Assembly: GCF_017985075.1 (NCBI RefSeq)
Contig: NZ_JAGNYF010000013.1
Coordinates: 1 to 45,556, forward strand
Direction: 5' to 3'
Source: Flavobacterium sp.
Lineage (GTDB): Bacteria > Bacteroidota > Bacteroidia > Flavobacteriales > Flavobacteriaceae
DNA length: 45,556 nucleotides
Shown here: positions 29,430 to 36,707 of the stretch, piece by piece
Position numbering within the stretch: the stretch's first letter is position 1
How the letters are laid out: every line of letters starts with the position of its first letter
Position numbers and translations under genes: made by a program
Notes under the pieces: model-generated
The model's database searches: none
Told to the model about the DNA's origin: nothing
Seen by the model: only the letters and a program-made list of their open reading frames with translations

Positions 29430-32400
29430 TTATTCTACAGCTATTTGATGACTTTCTATTTGGCTATCTATGTAAATTTTTAAAACATAAATTCCTTTAT
29501 TAAGCCCTTTAACTGAAAAATTTGACTTGTTGTTATATATTTCAACTTTTGATTTTGATTGTCCCATCATATCAAAAAGTTCGCCTGAAACTGTTGCACT
29601 TTTTACGGGTATATTGTTTGCATCTCTAATTTCAATATTTACTATATCATTTGATGGATTAGGATAAATTTTAAATATGTTATTGTTTGCAATTCTTCCA
29701 AAGTCACAATCATATTGTAAAGTTGTGCTACCGCAAGCGTTTGTTGCTGTTGCATTAACACAAAAAACATTTGTTCCTCTAACACAATATGGTCCACCCC
29801 AGTTAGATATAAATTCATTATTGGAAGTAGTGTATACAACATTTGTAACTCCTTGTTGAGCTAATGTTAAATTTGTCACATCACTTATAGCACAAAGGGT
29901 AGATTTTACTGGTTGTGGTTCAAAATATGTGTACTCAAATGTAAATGATGGTTTACCTACCCAAATGGTTTTGGTCAGTGTTTGTTCATTTTGAAAGGTT
30001 GCTTTTACAAAACCCGGACCATCTACTACTTTAGAAACGGTAATTGAATATGCCGATTGACTTACAATTTGAAGATTGGAAGATATAGACCATGTTACTG
30101 TACTTGGGATCTTACATATATCCGGAAAAGAATAAGTTGTGGTACTACATACTAAATCAGGACCTGACATTGCATTTTCTTGAATTGGAAAATTTGGAAC
30201 TTGAGGAATTTCATCTAATTCTTTAAAAAGCCAATCTATACTTTCTTTAGTAAAAGAAGTATGCTCTGTATTGTTTGCTGTACCATAGTAACTATCAAAT
30301 GGTGTTTGCTTGTTTGTAGGACATGTTAAATTAGTATTTAAAGGATTACCCCAATTTTGATTTGGATTTAAATGACCAATTGCTGAAAACGTTGGGATAA
30401 AAGAATGATTTTCAATGTAATCTCTAGTTTCCTGTCTAACACCTGCTTCACTTAACCCATCAGAAACTGCTTCTCTAATATATTTGACAGTTTTAAAAAA
30501 CCCTCCAGGTACAACGTCTAAACTTCCTTTGATACTATTGTTATTTACATTTAAAGTATATCTTGGGTGAGAAAAATCTACATACCAATGATTGAACCCA
30601 ATATTAATAGTACTGTTTTGCCCATCACCTTTAAAAACAGTACCTGACTGAAATGATGCTGGCATAAAATTATCTTGTAATCTTAAAAATGTAATAGTCC
30701 AGTTAGAAAATAGCATTGTTGCCAAACCTGCTAATGGAGATAGTATAAAACCTGCTGCATTTGCTTTAGCATAACCTCTCATATATAAAAATGTTTGTTG
30801 CTCTGAAGCATCTTTTTTACCAGTAAATGAACCGTTTACCATCGAAATTTTTCTGAAATTTGCGTTTGAAACAGGATAACCATTTGACCCTGAAACACCG
30901 TTTGTATTTAGATTATTGTAATAAGTTGTAAAAAAACTGTTGCCATTTAAGTAGCCTGTTTCCCTAGCATTTTGAAACTGACTAATAATTTGTTGTTTTC
31001 CAGCAACTGAATTTAACTCTTCATAATACTGAATTTTTGCTGGTTCTTTTCCTAATCGGTCAGCTAAAAACCAAATGTTTGCTTGTGCACCTACAGGAAT
31101 ATTTGCCCCTAAATGTGGACTATCTACACTTACCCATAAACGCGCATTATGTTGCCATTTTGGTTTTTCTAAAGGGTCAGTTTCTTCGGCAAATCTTTTC
31201 TCCATATATGCAAGGGCATATCGAGTAATTTGACCACCCATACTAGGCCCAATTAATACTAATTGTTGTGTACTACCCACAGTATTTTGGTCTTCTTTAA
31301 TTTTTTGAATATAAGACGCTAAAGTTCTACCATTACGCTCTATATAATCTGCACCTCCATCAATAGTAACCGATTGTCCTGCTAAATTTGTAGTAGTGTA
31401 AGTTGGATTGTTAATTACAATAACGTCGTAACCTTTTTTTCTTAGTTCAATGATTAAATTTGTTTTTTTTGGTAAGCCTGTAACAGGATCAATAGTTCCA
31501 TCATTGTAATACATCAAATCTTCTAACGATTCGTGATTTTCAGGATTGAAAACACCATTGTCATCATCATCATTATTTATTACACAGGTTGGGTCTTGTT
31601 CGCAATCACAATCTAGTACTTTTCTTTTGTCTTTTGGGTCAAAGCCATCAACTATAATAATTGGCTTTAGCATATGTTTAGCATTGTTATTATTACCATA
31701 AAAAATAGTGTATTCCGTTCTGCCAAATACAGGTGAAGTTTCTGTATAACCTTGAAATGATATAGTTGAAGTAAACATACCTTTGTCTTTTAATGGTTCG
31801 TAACATGGTGAATTTGTATTATTTGTAGTAAATGTTTGTACATTTGAGCTGTATTTTATGTAAATTTTTCCATACGTTATCAGAGTGGTATTGTCAGAAT
31901 AGGTTATCGTAAATTTTAGTGTTTTCATACCTGTTGATGAATAATTTACGGTTTTTGATGGTATAACAATTGTGCTGTTGGAAATGACTGTAGATGGAGT
32001 AGTTCCGTCTGTAAAATCAACAATCAATGTTTTTATAGTTGTTGTAGCATTATTTAAAATTAAATTGTTTTTGAAATTAAATACAAAACTACTTCCTGTT
32101 ACAAATTCTTTTAATGGAGCTATTATACTAATTTTTTTACTTATGAATGAAGGTTGACCCGCAATTACAACAAATTTACCTGTACTTTGATTAAAAGTTA
32201 CACCGCCAACACTAGGATTTTCTTCGTTAAAAAGTAGTTTTTGAAATGAGGTGTTAATAATTCCAATATCAACCGAATTATTTGCTGTTGTTGATGCTGT
32301 TCTATTTTTCAGTTCTGTTATTGAAATAAACCTTGCTTGGTCGGATGCACGATACAATTCACTTAATGCTTGATTAAATTGTTCCTTGTTTGACCAATTG

Positions 32401-32606
32401 TTTTCAATAGAATTATAGTTTATGATGTTTGCAAAAGAGGTTACTTTGTCAATCAGCACACCGGAGGTAATTTGAGATGTATTCAAGTTAGAAAGCATAA
32501 CAGGCCAGTTGGGTGTTACTTCTGTTTGTTGAATCGTAGGATTGTCTTGTGCAACTACTTGGGAGAGTTGAAAACAAAAAATGAATGAAATTAAGATTTT
32601 TTTCAT
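29430..32606 (-). CDS. Secreted alpha/beta-hydrolase (lipase/esterase-like) with T9SS tail, paralogue 2
   Basis: 1,058 residues, signal peptide M-K-K-I-L-I-S-F-I-F-C-F-Q-L-S-Q-V-V-A-Q. It has the same architecture as paralogue 1: beta-rich N-terminal region, K-P-I-I-I-V-D-G-F-D-P, V-D-G-G-A-D-Y-I-E-R-N-G-R, elbow L-I-G-P-S-M-G-G, V-D-S-P-H-L-G-A-N-I-P, and the secretion tail. The first ~800 residues are only moderately similar to paralogue 1 while the last ~255 are almost identical, a sign of gene conversion or of exchange of catalytic halves onto a constant tail. It follows two lipoprotein genes and is probably co-transcribed with them. Substrate unknown. Confidence 0.82.
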   Translation of the reverse strand: MKKILISFIFCFQLSQVVAQDNPTIQQTEVTPNWPVMLSNLNTSQITSGVLIDKVTSFANIINYNSIENNWSNKEQFNQALSELYRASDQARFISITELKNRTASTTANNSVDIGIINTSFQKLLFNEENPSVGGVTFNQSTGKFVVIAGQPSFISKKISIIAPLKEFVTGSSFVFNFKNNLILNNATTTIKTLIVDFTDGTTPSTVISNSTIVIPSKTVNYSSTGMKTLKFTITYSDNTTLITYGKIYIKYSSNVQTFTTNNTNSPCYEPLKDKGMFTSTISFQGYTETSPVFGRTEYTIFYGNNNNAKHMLKPIIIVDGFDPKDKRKVLDCDCEQDPTCVINNDDDDNGVFNPENHESLEDLMYYNDGTIDPVTGLPKKTNLIIELRKKGYDVIVINNPTYTTTNLAGQSVTIDGGADYIERNGRTLASYIQKIKEDQNTVGSTQQLVLIGPSMGGQITRYALAYMEKRFAEETDPLEKPKWQHNARLWVSVDSPHLGANIPVGAQANIWFLADRLGKEPAKIQYYEELNSVAGKQQIISQFQNARETGYLNGNSFFTTYYNNLNTNGVSGSNGYPVSNANFRKISMVNGSFTGKKDASEQQTFLYMRGYAKANAAGFILSPLAGLATMLFSNWTITFLRLQDNFMPASFQSGTVFKGDGQNSTINIGFNHWYVDFSHPRYTLNVNNNSIKGSLDVVPGGFFKTVKYIREAVSDGLSEAGVRQETRDYIENHSFIPTFSAIGHLNPNQNWGNPLNTNLTCPTNKQTPFDSYYGTANNTEHTSFTKESIDWLFKELDEIPQVPNFPIQENAMSGPDLVCSTTTYSFPDICKIPSTVTWSISSNLQIVSQSAYSITVSKVVDGPGFVKATFQNEQTLTKTIWVGKPSFTFEYTYFEPQPVKSTLCAISDVTNLTLAQQGVTNVVYTTSNNEFISNWGGPYCVRGTNVFCVNATATNACGSTTLQYDCDFGRIANNNIFKIYPNPSNDIVNIEIRDANNIPVKSATVSGELFDMMGQSKSKVEIYNNKSNFSVKGLNKGIYVLKIYIDSQIESHQIAVE

Positions 32607-32661
32607 AATTTTGAAGTTAGATTAGAATTAATGTTAGAACAGTTATTTTTAATTTATTAGT

Positions 32662-32690
32662 AAGAGGCAATTGGCGTTGCCTCTTTATTA
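32662..32690. terminator. Stem-loop between hydrolase 2 and the small lipoprotein gene
   Basis: AAGAGGCAA (32662-32670), loop TTGGCGT minus one base, TTGCCTCTT (32678-32686), then TATTATTTATT on the plus strand; on the minus strand ACTAATAAATT follows. Like those at 24,218 and 28,432 it follows the lipoprotein gene(s) of a unit. Confidence 0.55.
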
Positions 32691-32691
32691 T

Positions 32692-33048
32692 TTATTGATA
32701 GTTGTATTTCCAGTTACCATATGAATTTAATAAAGATAGAATTGTTACAATAATTAAAGGAGGCATCACAGCAACTGCAGTTTTTTCTAAACTGAATTTA
32801 TTAATTTTCATAATATCAGTTTTGGTGACTTTTAATTCTTTATTTTGGTAAATACCAATTATACTTTCATTTGTTTCGTTAATAAACTTAAAGTGCCTAA
32901 TAGTGCCTATACTTTTAGTTTTAATAATATATAGGTTGTTTTCTTTTAGAACATAATAATCTTGCTTGTTACTTGCATTAATTTTTGTTGTAACACAAGA
33001 ACTTAATAAAAGTAAAAATAGCATACAAAAGATTGTTGTTGTTTTCAT
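32692..33048 (-). CDS. Small lipoprotein, unrecognised
   Basis: 118 residues. The signal M-K-T-T-T-I-F-C-M-L-F-L-L-L-L-S-S-C gives a lipobox Cys at 18. The mature part has a short beta-rich domain (Y-Y-V-L-K-E-N-N-L-Y-I-I-K-T-K) and a hydrophobic helix near the C-terminus (A-V-A-V-M-P-P-L-I-I-V-T-I-L-S-L-L). It starts 13 bases after lipoprotein unit 3 ends and lies before hydrolase 2, so this unit has an extra gene that the other units lack. Function unknown. Confidence 0.7.
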   Translation of the reverse strand: MKTTTIFCMLFLLLLSSCVTTKINASNKQDYYVLKENNLYIIKTKSIGTIRHFKFINETNESIIGIYQNKELKVTKTDIMKINKFSLEKTAVAVMPPLIIVTILSLLNSYGNWKYNYQ

Positions 33049-33061
33049 AATTTATAAGGTT

Positions 33062-33655
33062 TTATGGAAAAGGATGATTAGGTAAGGTAAAACCATTAAT
33101 ATCAAATCTACCATCTGTAATTTGAATAAAATTATTAGGATTGTCATAGCGGAAAAATTTTCCGAAAAATTTTCCAGATAAAATTCCACTGTCTAATCTT
33201 GTAATATTTAAAAAACATTCATTTTCAACAGAACCATAATACGCATAATTACTAATATTGCTATCCCATATTTTAAAATAAATATGACTATTTCTAATAC
33301 TATCTATGTTATCTTGAAAATTGCTTTGTTTTAGTGTAATCTGTCCTGTTGATATCAATGGCTCCATATGAATAACCATATTAAAACCAACAGAACTTGC
33401 ACCATCTTTAATTTCTAATTCATACCAAGAATTATCTGATGTACCCCATAAAACCATTCCTTTGCCACTTCCCAGTACCCCTCCTCCTGTTGGATCTCTA
33501 GGTATATATACTTTGCCATTAATAGTAACGCCAAAAGTGTTTGCTCCTATTTGAGTTTCAGGCGGTAAGGTAAACGTTGGGTTTTTAGTTACGTTATTGT
33601 CTTTGCTGCAACTTTGCAGTATTATTAACGTAATAGTTAAAATTAAATTTCTCAT
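33062..33655 (-). CDS. Lipoprotein of the TQTGANT family, unit 3
   Basis: 197 residues. Lipobox L-I-I-L-Q-S-C with Cys 16, linker, then L-P-P-E-T-Q-I-G-A-N-T-F-G-V-T-I-N-G-K-V-Y-I-P-R-D-P-T-G and a beta-rich domain ending G-R-F-D-I-N-G-F. It lacks the Cys of the G-C-x-x-N element found in units 1 and 2. It is clearly closer to unit 2 (shared Y-Y-G-S-x-E-N and W-x-E-L/I-E-I-K) than to unit 1. It is the first gene after the intact integrase tail and starts the unit that ends with hydrolase 2. Confidence 0.78.
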   Translation of the reverse strand: MRNLILTITLIILQSCSKDNNVTKNPTFTLPPETQIGANTFGVTINGKVYIPRDPTGGGVLGSGKGMVLWGTSDNSWYELEIKDGASSVGFNMVIHMEPLISTGQITLKQSNFQDNIDSIRNSHIYFKIWDSNISNYAYYGSVENECFLNITRLDSGILSGKFFGKFFRYDNPNNFIQITDGRFDINGFTLPNHPFP

Positions 33656-33679
33656 AGAGTGTTATTTTTAATTGTTTAT

Positions 33680-33687
33680 CAAATATA
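33680..33687 (-). promoter_or_regulatory. -7 box of lipoprotein unit 3
   Basis: TATATTTG on the minus strand within a 170-base stretch (33,673-33,843) that is about 90 percent identical to the matching stretches in units 1 and 2. Confidence 0.55.
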
Positions 33688-33804
33688 ATTAAATATTGTC
33701 ATGAAATTGTTTACATAAGTTTGCTACTAAATTGTTCTTAAAATTTAAAATACCATTTAGTGTAATATTTTTTTTTAAAATTATATATTACAAAGTATAC
33801 ATAT

Positions 33805-33822
33805 ATACGTGTTTATACGTAT
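33805..33822. promoter_or_regulatory. ATACGTAT double palindrome, site 7
   Basis: ATACGTGT-TT-ATACGTAT, 23 bases downstream of the intact integrase stop codon. Confidence 0.55.
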
Positions 33823-33844
33823 TTATTAATTCAAAAAACACCCT

Positions 33845-35083
33845 CTAAGAAGTTTTTGAAAGCATATTGTTATGCGAGAACTTGTCCTTGAGCATTTTCA
33901 TGTCCTCACTTACCTTTCTATCTAAAACCTTGGCGTAATGCTGTGTAGTGCGCAGGTTTTTGTGACCTAGCATTTTGCTAACGCTTTCTATAGGCACGCC
34001 GTTAGTTAGCGTTATCGTTGTTGCAAAGGTATGTCGGGCAATGTGAAAGGTTAATTCTTTTTCGATTTCACAAACTGATGCTATTTCTTTTAAATAAGCG
34101 TTCATTTTTTGGTTCGATAAAATAGGAAGTAGTTTATCCTCGTTATTACTTTGCGGATGGTTTTCGTATTTGTCGATTATCATTTGTGTAACTGGAAGGA
34201 TTGGAATTTTGGAAGCACTTTCCGTTTTTTGTCTGTGCGTGAATATCCATTTTTCACCGTCAATACCATAGCTTATATGCGACTTTGTTAGGTTTTTGAC
34301 ATCAATGTAGGCTAGACCTGTAAAGCAGCTAAAAAGGAAGATATCGCGTACAAGTGATAATCTTTCTGTTTTAAAGTCTTTTTCAATTATGGATTGGATT
34401 TCTTCTTCAGTTAAATACACGCGCTCCACTTCTTTGACTTTTGATTTGTAATTAGCAAATGGATTTTTATCTAGCCAGTCATTGGCCAAACAAAGTTTGA
34501 TGATTTTATTGAAATTTTTTAGGTATTTAACCGCTGTGTTGTTTGCGCAGTTTCTAACACTTCGAAGCCAGAATTCATAATCGGTAACAAAAGCATGATC
34601 AATCTTTGTAATATCGATATCCGAAACGTTGTATTTCCATTGCATGAACTCAATGGTATGTTTCAATGAGGTGGTATAGCGTTCTAAAGTGCCCGGAGCA
34701 TATTCTTTTCCAATAAGCTTTTTTATTTTGTTATTGTGGTCTTGGAATATGGGTACAAGCATTCTTGCTCTTTCATCAATACCTAAAAGTTTGCTCTTAA
34801 TTGTTTCAATAGTAACTGGTGCCTTTTTATGGATTAATTCCATTTCAGCATCTCGTATTTGATTTTTGAGTAAATCGAGATGATTATTTATTAAACGAGC
34901 TTCTTCTGAAGTGCCTTTCATTTTGTTACCTTCTGTAGACCATTTAGAAATTTCTACAAAGCGGTTTGTACTTTGTTCAAAACGTTTTCCATTGATTGTA
35001 ATTCTGGTATAGATAGGAACTAAACCATTTGCGGCTGCTTTTGCTCTCTTTGTGTAAAAGAGAATTGATACTTTTGTTTTCAT
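33845..35083 (-). CDS. int: Tyrosine recombinase (integrase), IntDOT-like
   Basis: 412 residues from the ATG at 35,083 (M-K-T-K-V-S-I-L-F-Y-T-K-R-A-K), where arm-binding domains of this group begin; an ATG at 35,137 adds 18 atypical residues. Order: arm-binding domain 1-90, SAM-like core-binding domain about 105-205, catalytic domain about 215-395. Catalytic residues seen are H-x-x-R-H at 347-351, G-H-K at 373-375 and nucleophile Tyr 383 in Q-H-Y-A-K. The canonical first Arg is replaced in C-F-T-G-L-A-Y-I-D, as in IntDOT relatives. The gene lies next to the 3' end of tRNA-Ser, the likely attachment site. Intact; two fossil tails of a relative lie at 25,046 and 29,288. Confidence 0.88.
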   Translation of the reverse strand: MKTKVSILFYTKRAKAAANGLVPIYTRITINGKRFEQSTNRFVEISKWSTEGNKMKGTSEEARLINNHLDLLKNQIRDAEMELIHKKAPVTIETIKSKLLGIDERARMLVPIFQDHNNKIKKLIGKEYAPGTLERYTTSLKHTIEFMQWKYNVSDIDITKIDHAFVTDYEFWLRSVRNCANNTAVKYLKNFNKIIKLCLANDWLDKNPFANYKSKVKEVERVYLTEEEIQSIIEKDFKTERLSLVRDIFLFSCFTGLAYIDVKNLTKSHISYGIDGEKWIFTHRQKTESASKIPILPVTQMIIDKYENHPQSNNEDKLLPILSNQKMNAYLKEIASVCEIEKELTFHIARHTFATTITLTNGVPIESVSKMLGHKNLRTTQHYAKVLDRKVSEDMKMLKDKFSHNNMLSKTS

Positions 35084-35202
35084 TGTGGTGACCTTTTTAG
35101 TGTTATTAAATGTAACTTCAATATGACTAATCCACAAGATGTACAGTTATTAAACTGGTTGTTGAACTGGCTGTAAAGCCTTGTGAATGTTAGTCTGAGA
35201 CA

Positions 35203-35248
35203 AAAATCGGTTACCCTAGATTAGGTTTTTTTTAGGGTAACCGATTTT
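35203..35248. repeat. Perfect 16-bp-arm inverted repeat between integrase and tRNA
   Basis: AAAATCGGTTACCCTA (35203-35218) and TAGGGTAACCGATTTT (35233-35248) are exact complements around a 14-base T-rich loop. It lies about 105 bases past the tRNA 3' end and 120 bases from the integrase start, so it could be a terminator or belong to the attachment region. Confidence 0.6.
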
Positions 35249-35294
35249 ATCCCTTTTGGTTCACGAATGAATGAATATTTTGATATGTGATAAA

Positions 35295-35333
35295 AAGAAA
35301 AAACCCCTAAAATCATACGATTTTAAGGGTTTT
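35295..35333 (-). terminator. Terminator downstream of tRNA-Ser
   Basis: On the minus strand AAAACCCTTAAAATC, loop GTAT, GATTTTAGGGGTTTT (35300-35333 on the plus strand), followed by TTTCTTTTTATC. It begins about 20 bases after the tRNA 3' end. Confidence 0.7.
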
Positions 35334-35353
35334 AGTTCAATTTGCTTTTCAGC

Positions 35354-35441
35354 TGGCGGAGAAAGAGGGATTCGAACCCCCGGACCTGTTACAGTCAACA
35401 GTTTTCAAGACTGCCGCATTCGACCGCTCTGCCATTTCTCC
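35354..35441 (-). tRNA. tRNA-Ser(UGA)
   Basis: 88 nt including an encoded CCA. Acceptor stem GGAGAAA/TTTCTCC with discriminator G; anticodon arm GCAGT-CTTGAAA-ACTGT with anticodon TGA; a long variable arm; T-arm ending GGTTCGAATCC. The 3' end faces the integrase gene, the normal arrangement for an element integrated into a tRNA gene. Confidence 0.95.
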
Positions 35442-35576
35442 AATAAGACGTGCACTACTTTCGTATTGCGAGTGCAAATATAAAAGGTTTTTTCTATTAA
35501 AAAAACAATTGCATTACTTTTTTTAGAAGTTTTTATTAAATAGCTGATAGTCAATATTTACTACCTGCGTTTTTAA

Positions 35577-36707
35577 TTAATAATTCAAATATTCGGTTAT
35601 TTCTAAGCCGTAACCTATCATTCCCACACGTTTGTTTTGGTAAGAGTTGGTTAATAACTTAATCTTAGTGATGTCCAAATCATGTAAAATTTGCGCACCA
35701 ATACCAAAGTCTTTTGTATCTACAGCAATTCGTGGTGTCGTAAAATCACCTGCCGCTTGCAAGCGTTTCAACTCGGCCAAACGATCCAACAATTCCACCG
35801 ACTGCATTTCCTGATTAATAAACAAAATCGCACACTTCTCATACGATTCAAATTTCTTAAAGATATCTTCTAACTTCTTATTTAAGGTATCGGTTAAACT
35901 ACCCAATATATCATTCGTGACTTGCGTAGAGTTAATACGGGTTAAAATGGCCTCCCCCATACTCCAACTTCCTTTAGTTAAAGCAATATGCACCTGTTTG
36001 TTCGTAACTTGCAAATACGCACGCAAACGGTACGTTCCAAAACGGGTTTGTATTTCAAAGTCTTCTTTTTTCTTAATCAAACTGTCATGTTGCATTCTGT
36101 ACGCCACCAAGTCTTCAATAGAAACCAATTTCAAATCGAATTTCTTCGCCACCTCAACCAATTCTGGTAAACGTGCCATTGTACCATCATCATTCATAAT
36201 TTCACAAATGACACCAGCTGAGGAATACCCTGCCAAACGGGCAAAATCAATGGCTGCTTCTGTGTGTCCTGTTCTTCGTAACACCCCACCTTGACGGGCA
36301 ATTAAAGGAAAAATATGTCCTGGTCGTCCCAATTCGTAAGGTTTGGTATCTGGATGCACTAAGGCTTCAATAGTTTTAGCACGGTCGGCAGCAGAAATAC
36401 CGGTGGTAACCCCATTCCCTTTTAAATCTACAGAAACTGTAAATGCCGTTTCCATGTTGTCCGTATTGTTCGTCACCATGGTATGCAATTCCAATTCCTT
36501 ACATCTCGATTCGGTTAACGGAACGCAAATAAGCCCTTTTCCGTGCGTAGCCATAAAGTTGATCATTTCTGGCGTAACTTTGTCAGCAGCGGCTAAAAAA
36601 TCGCCTTCATTTTCTCTATCTTCATCATCTACCACAATAATCATTTTACCCTGACGGATATCTTCAATGGCTTCTTCTATGGTATTCAGTTGTATTTTAT
36701 GACTCAT
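35577..36707 (-). CDS. ribB: 3,4-dihydroxy-2-butanone-4-phosphate synthase with degenerate GTP cyclohydrolase II domain
   Basis: 376 residues. The DHBP synthase domain (residues 1 to about 205) has the acidic loop [12 protein letters not shown] and G-R-P-G-H-I-F-P-L with [11 protein letters not shown], so it should make the riboflavin precursor from ribulose 5-phosphate. The second domain (about 210-376) has the GTP cyclohydrolase II length but lacks the three zinc cysteines; the region where they should be reads [13 protein letters not shown]. Cyclohydrolase activity is therefore unlikely, and a separate ribA should exist in the genome. Last gene of the operon; its start overlaps the lpt gene end by 11 bases. 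Confidence 0.88.
   Translation of the reverse strand: MSHKIQLNTIEEAIEDIRQGKMIIVVDDEDRENEGDFLAAADKVTPEMINFMATHGKGLICVPLTESRCKELELHTMVTNNTDNMETAFTVSVDLKGNGVTTGISAADRAKTIEALVHPDTKPYELGRPGHIFPLIARQGGVLRRTGHTEAAIDFARLAGYSSAGVICEIMNDDGTMARLPELVEVAKKFDLKLVSIEDLVAYRMQHDSLIKKKEDFEIQTRFGTYRLRAYLQVTNKQVHIALTKGSWSMGEAILTRINSTQVTNDILGSLTDTLNKKLEDIFKKFESYEKCAILFINQEMQSVELLDRLAELKRLQAAGDFTTPRIAVDTKDFGIGAQILHDLDITKIKLLTNSYQNKRVGMIGYGLEITEYLNY

Larger units (their letters stand above)
29115..30194. repeat. 1,080-bp direct repeat, copy 2
   Basis: Counterpart of 24,873-25,952. The identity ends sharply inside the hydrolase gene at codons for P-N-F-P-I-Q-E-N-A-M-S-G-P; upstream of that point the two hydrolases are clearly diverged. 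Confidence 0.85.

Noticed and set aside
25400-29859. Several 60-70-codon frames inside the hydrolase genes on both strands
   Set aside because: All overlap the long hydrolase frames, and the matching pairs arise only because the 1,080-bp block is duplicated.
13647-33822. ATACGTAT sites as a CRISPR array or as iterons
   Set aside because: Copies are kilobases apart, with no regular spacers and no cas genes; they are better described as dispersed operator-like sites.
33845-35083. Integrase inactive because the usual first catalytic Arg is missing
   Set aside because: IntDOT-type recombinases of Bacteroidota naturally lack that Arg at this place, and all other catalytic residues are present.
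35577-36707. FMN riboswitch ahead of ribB
   Set aside because: The gene start lies inside the upstream lpt gene, so there is no leader to hold one.
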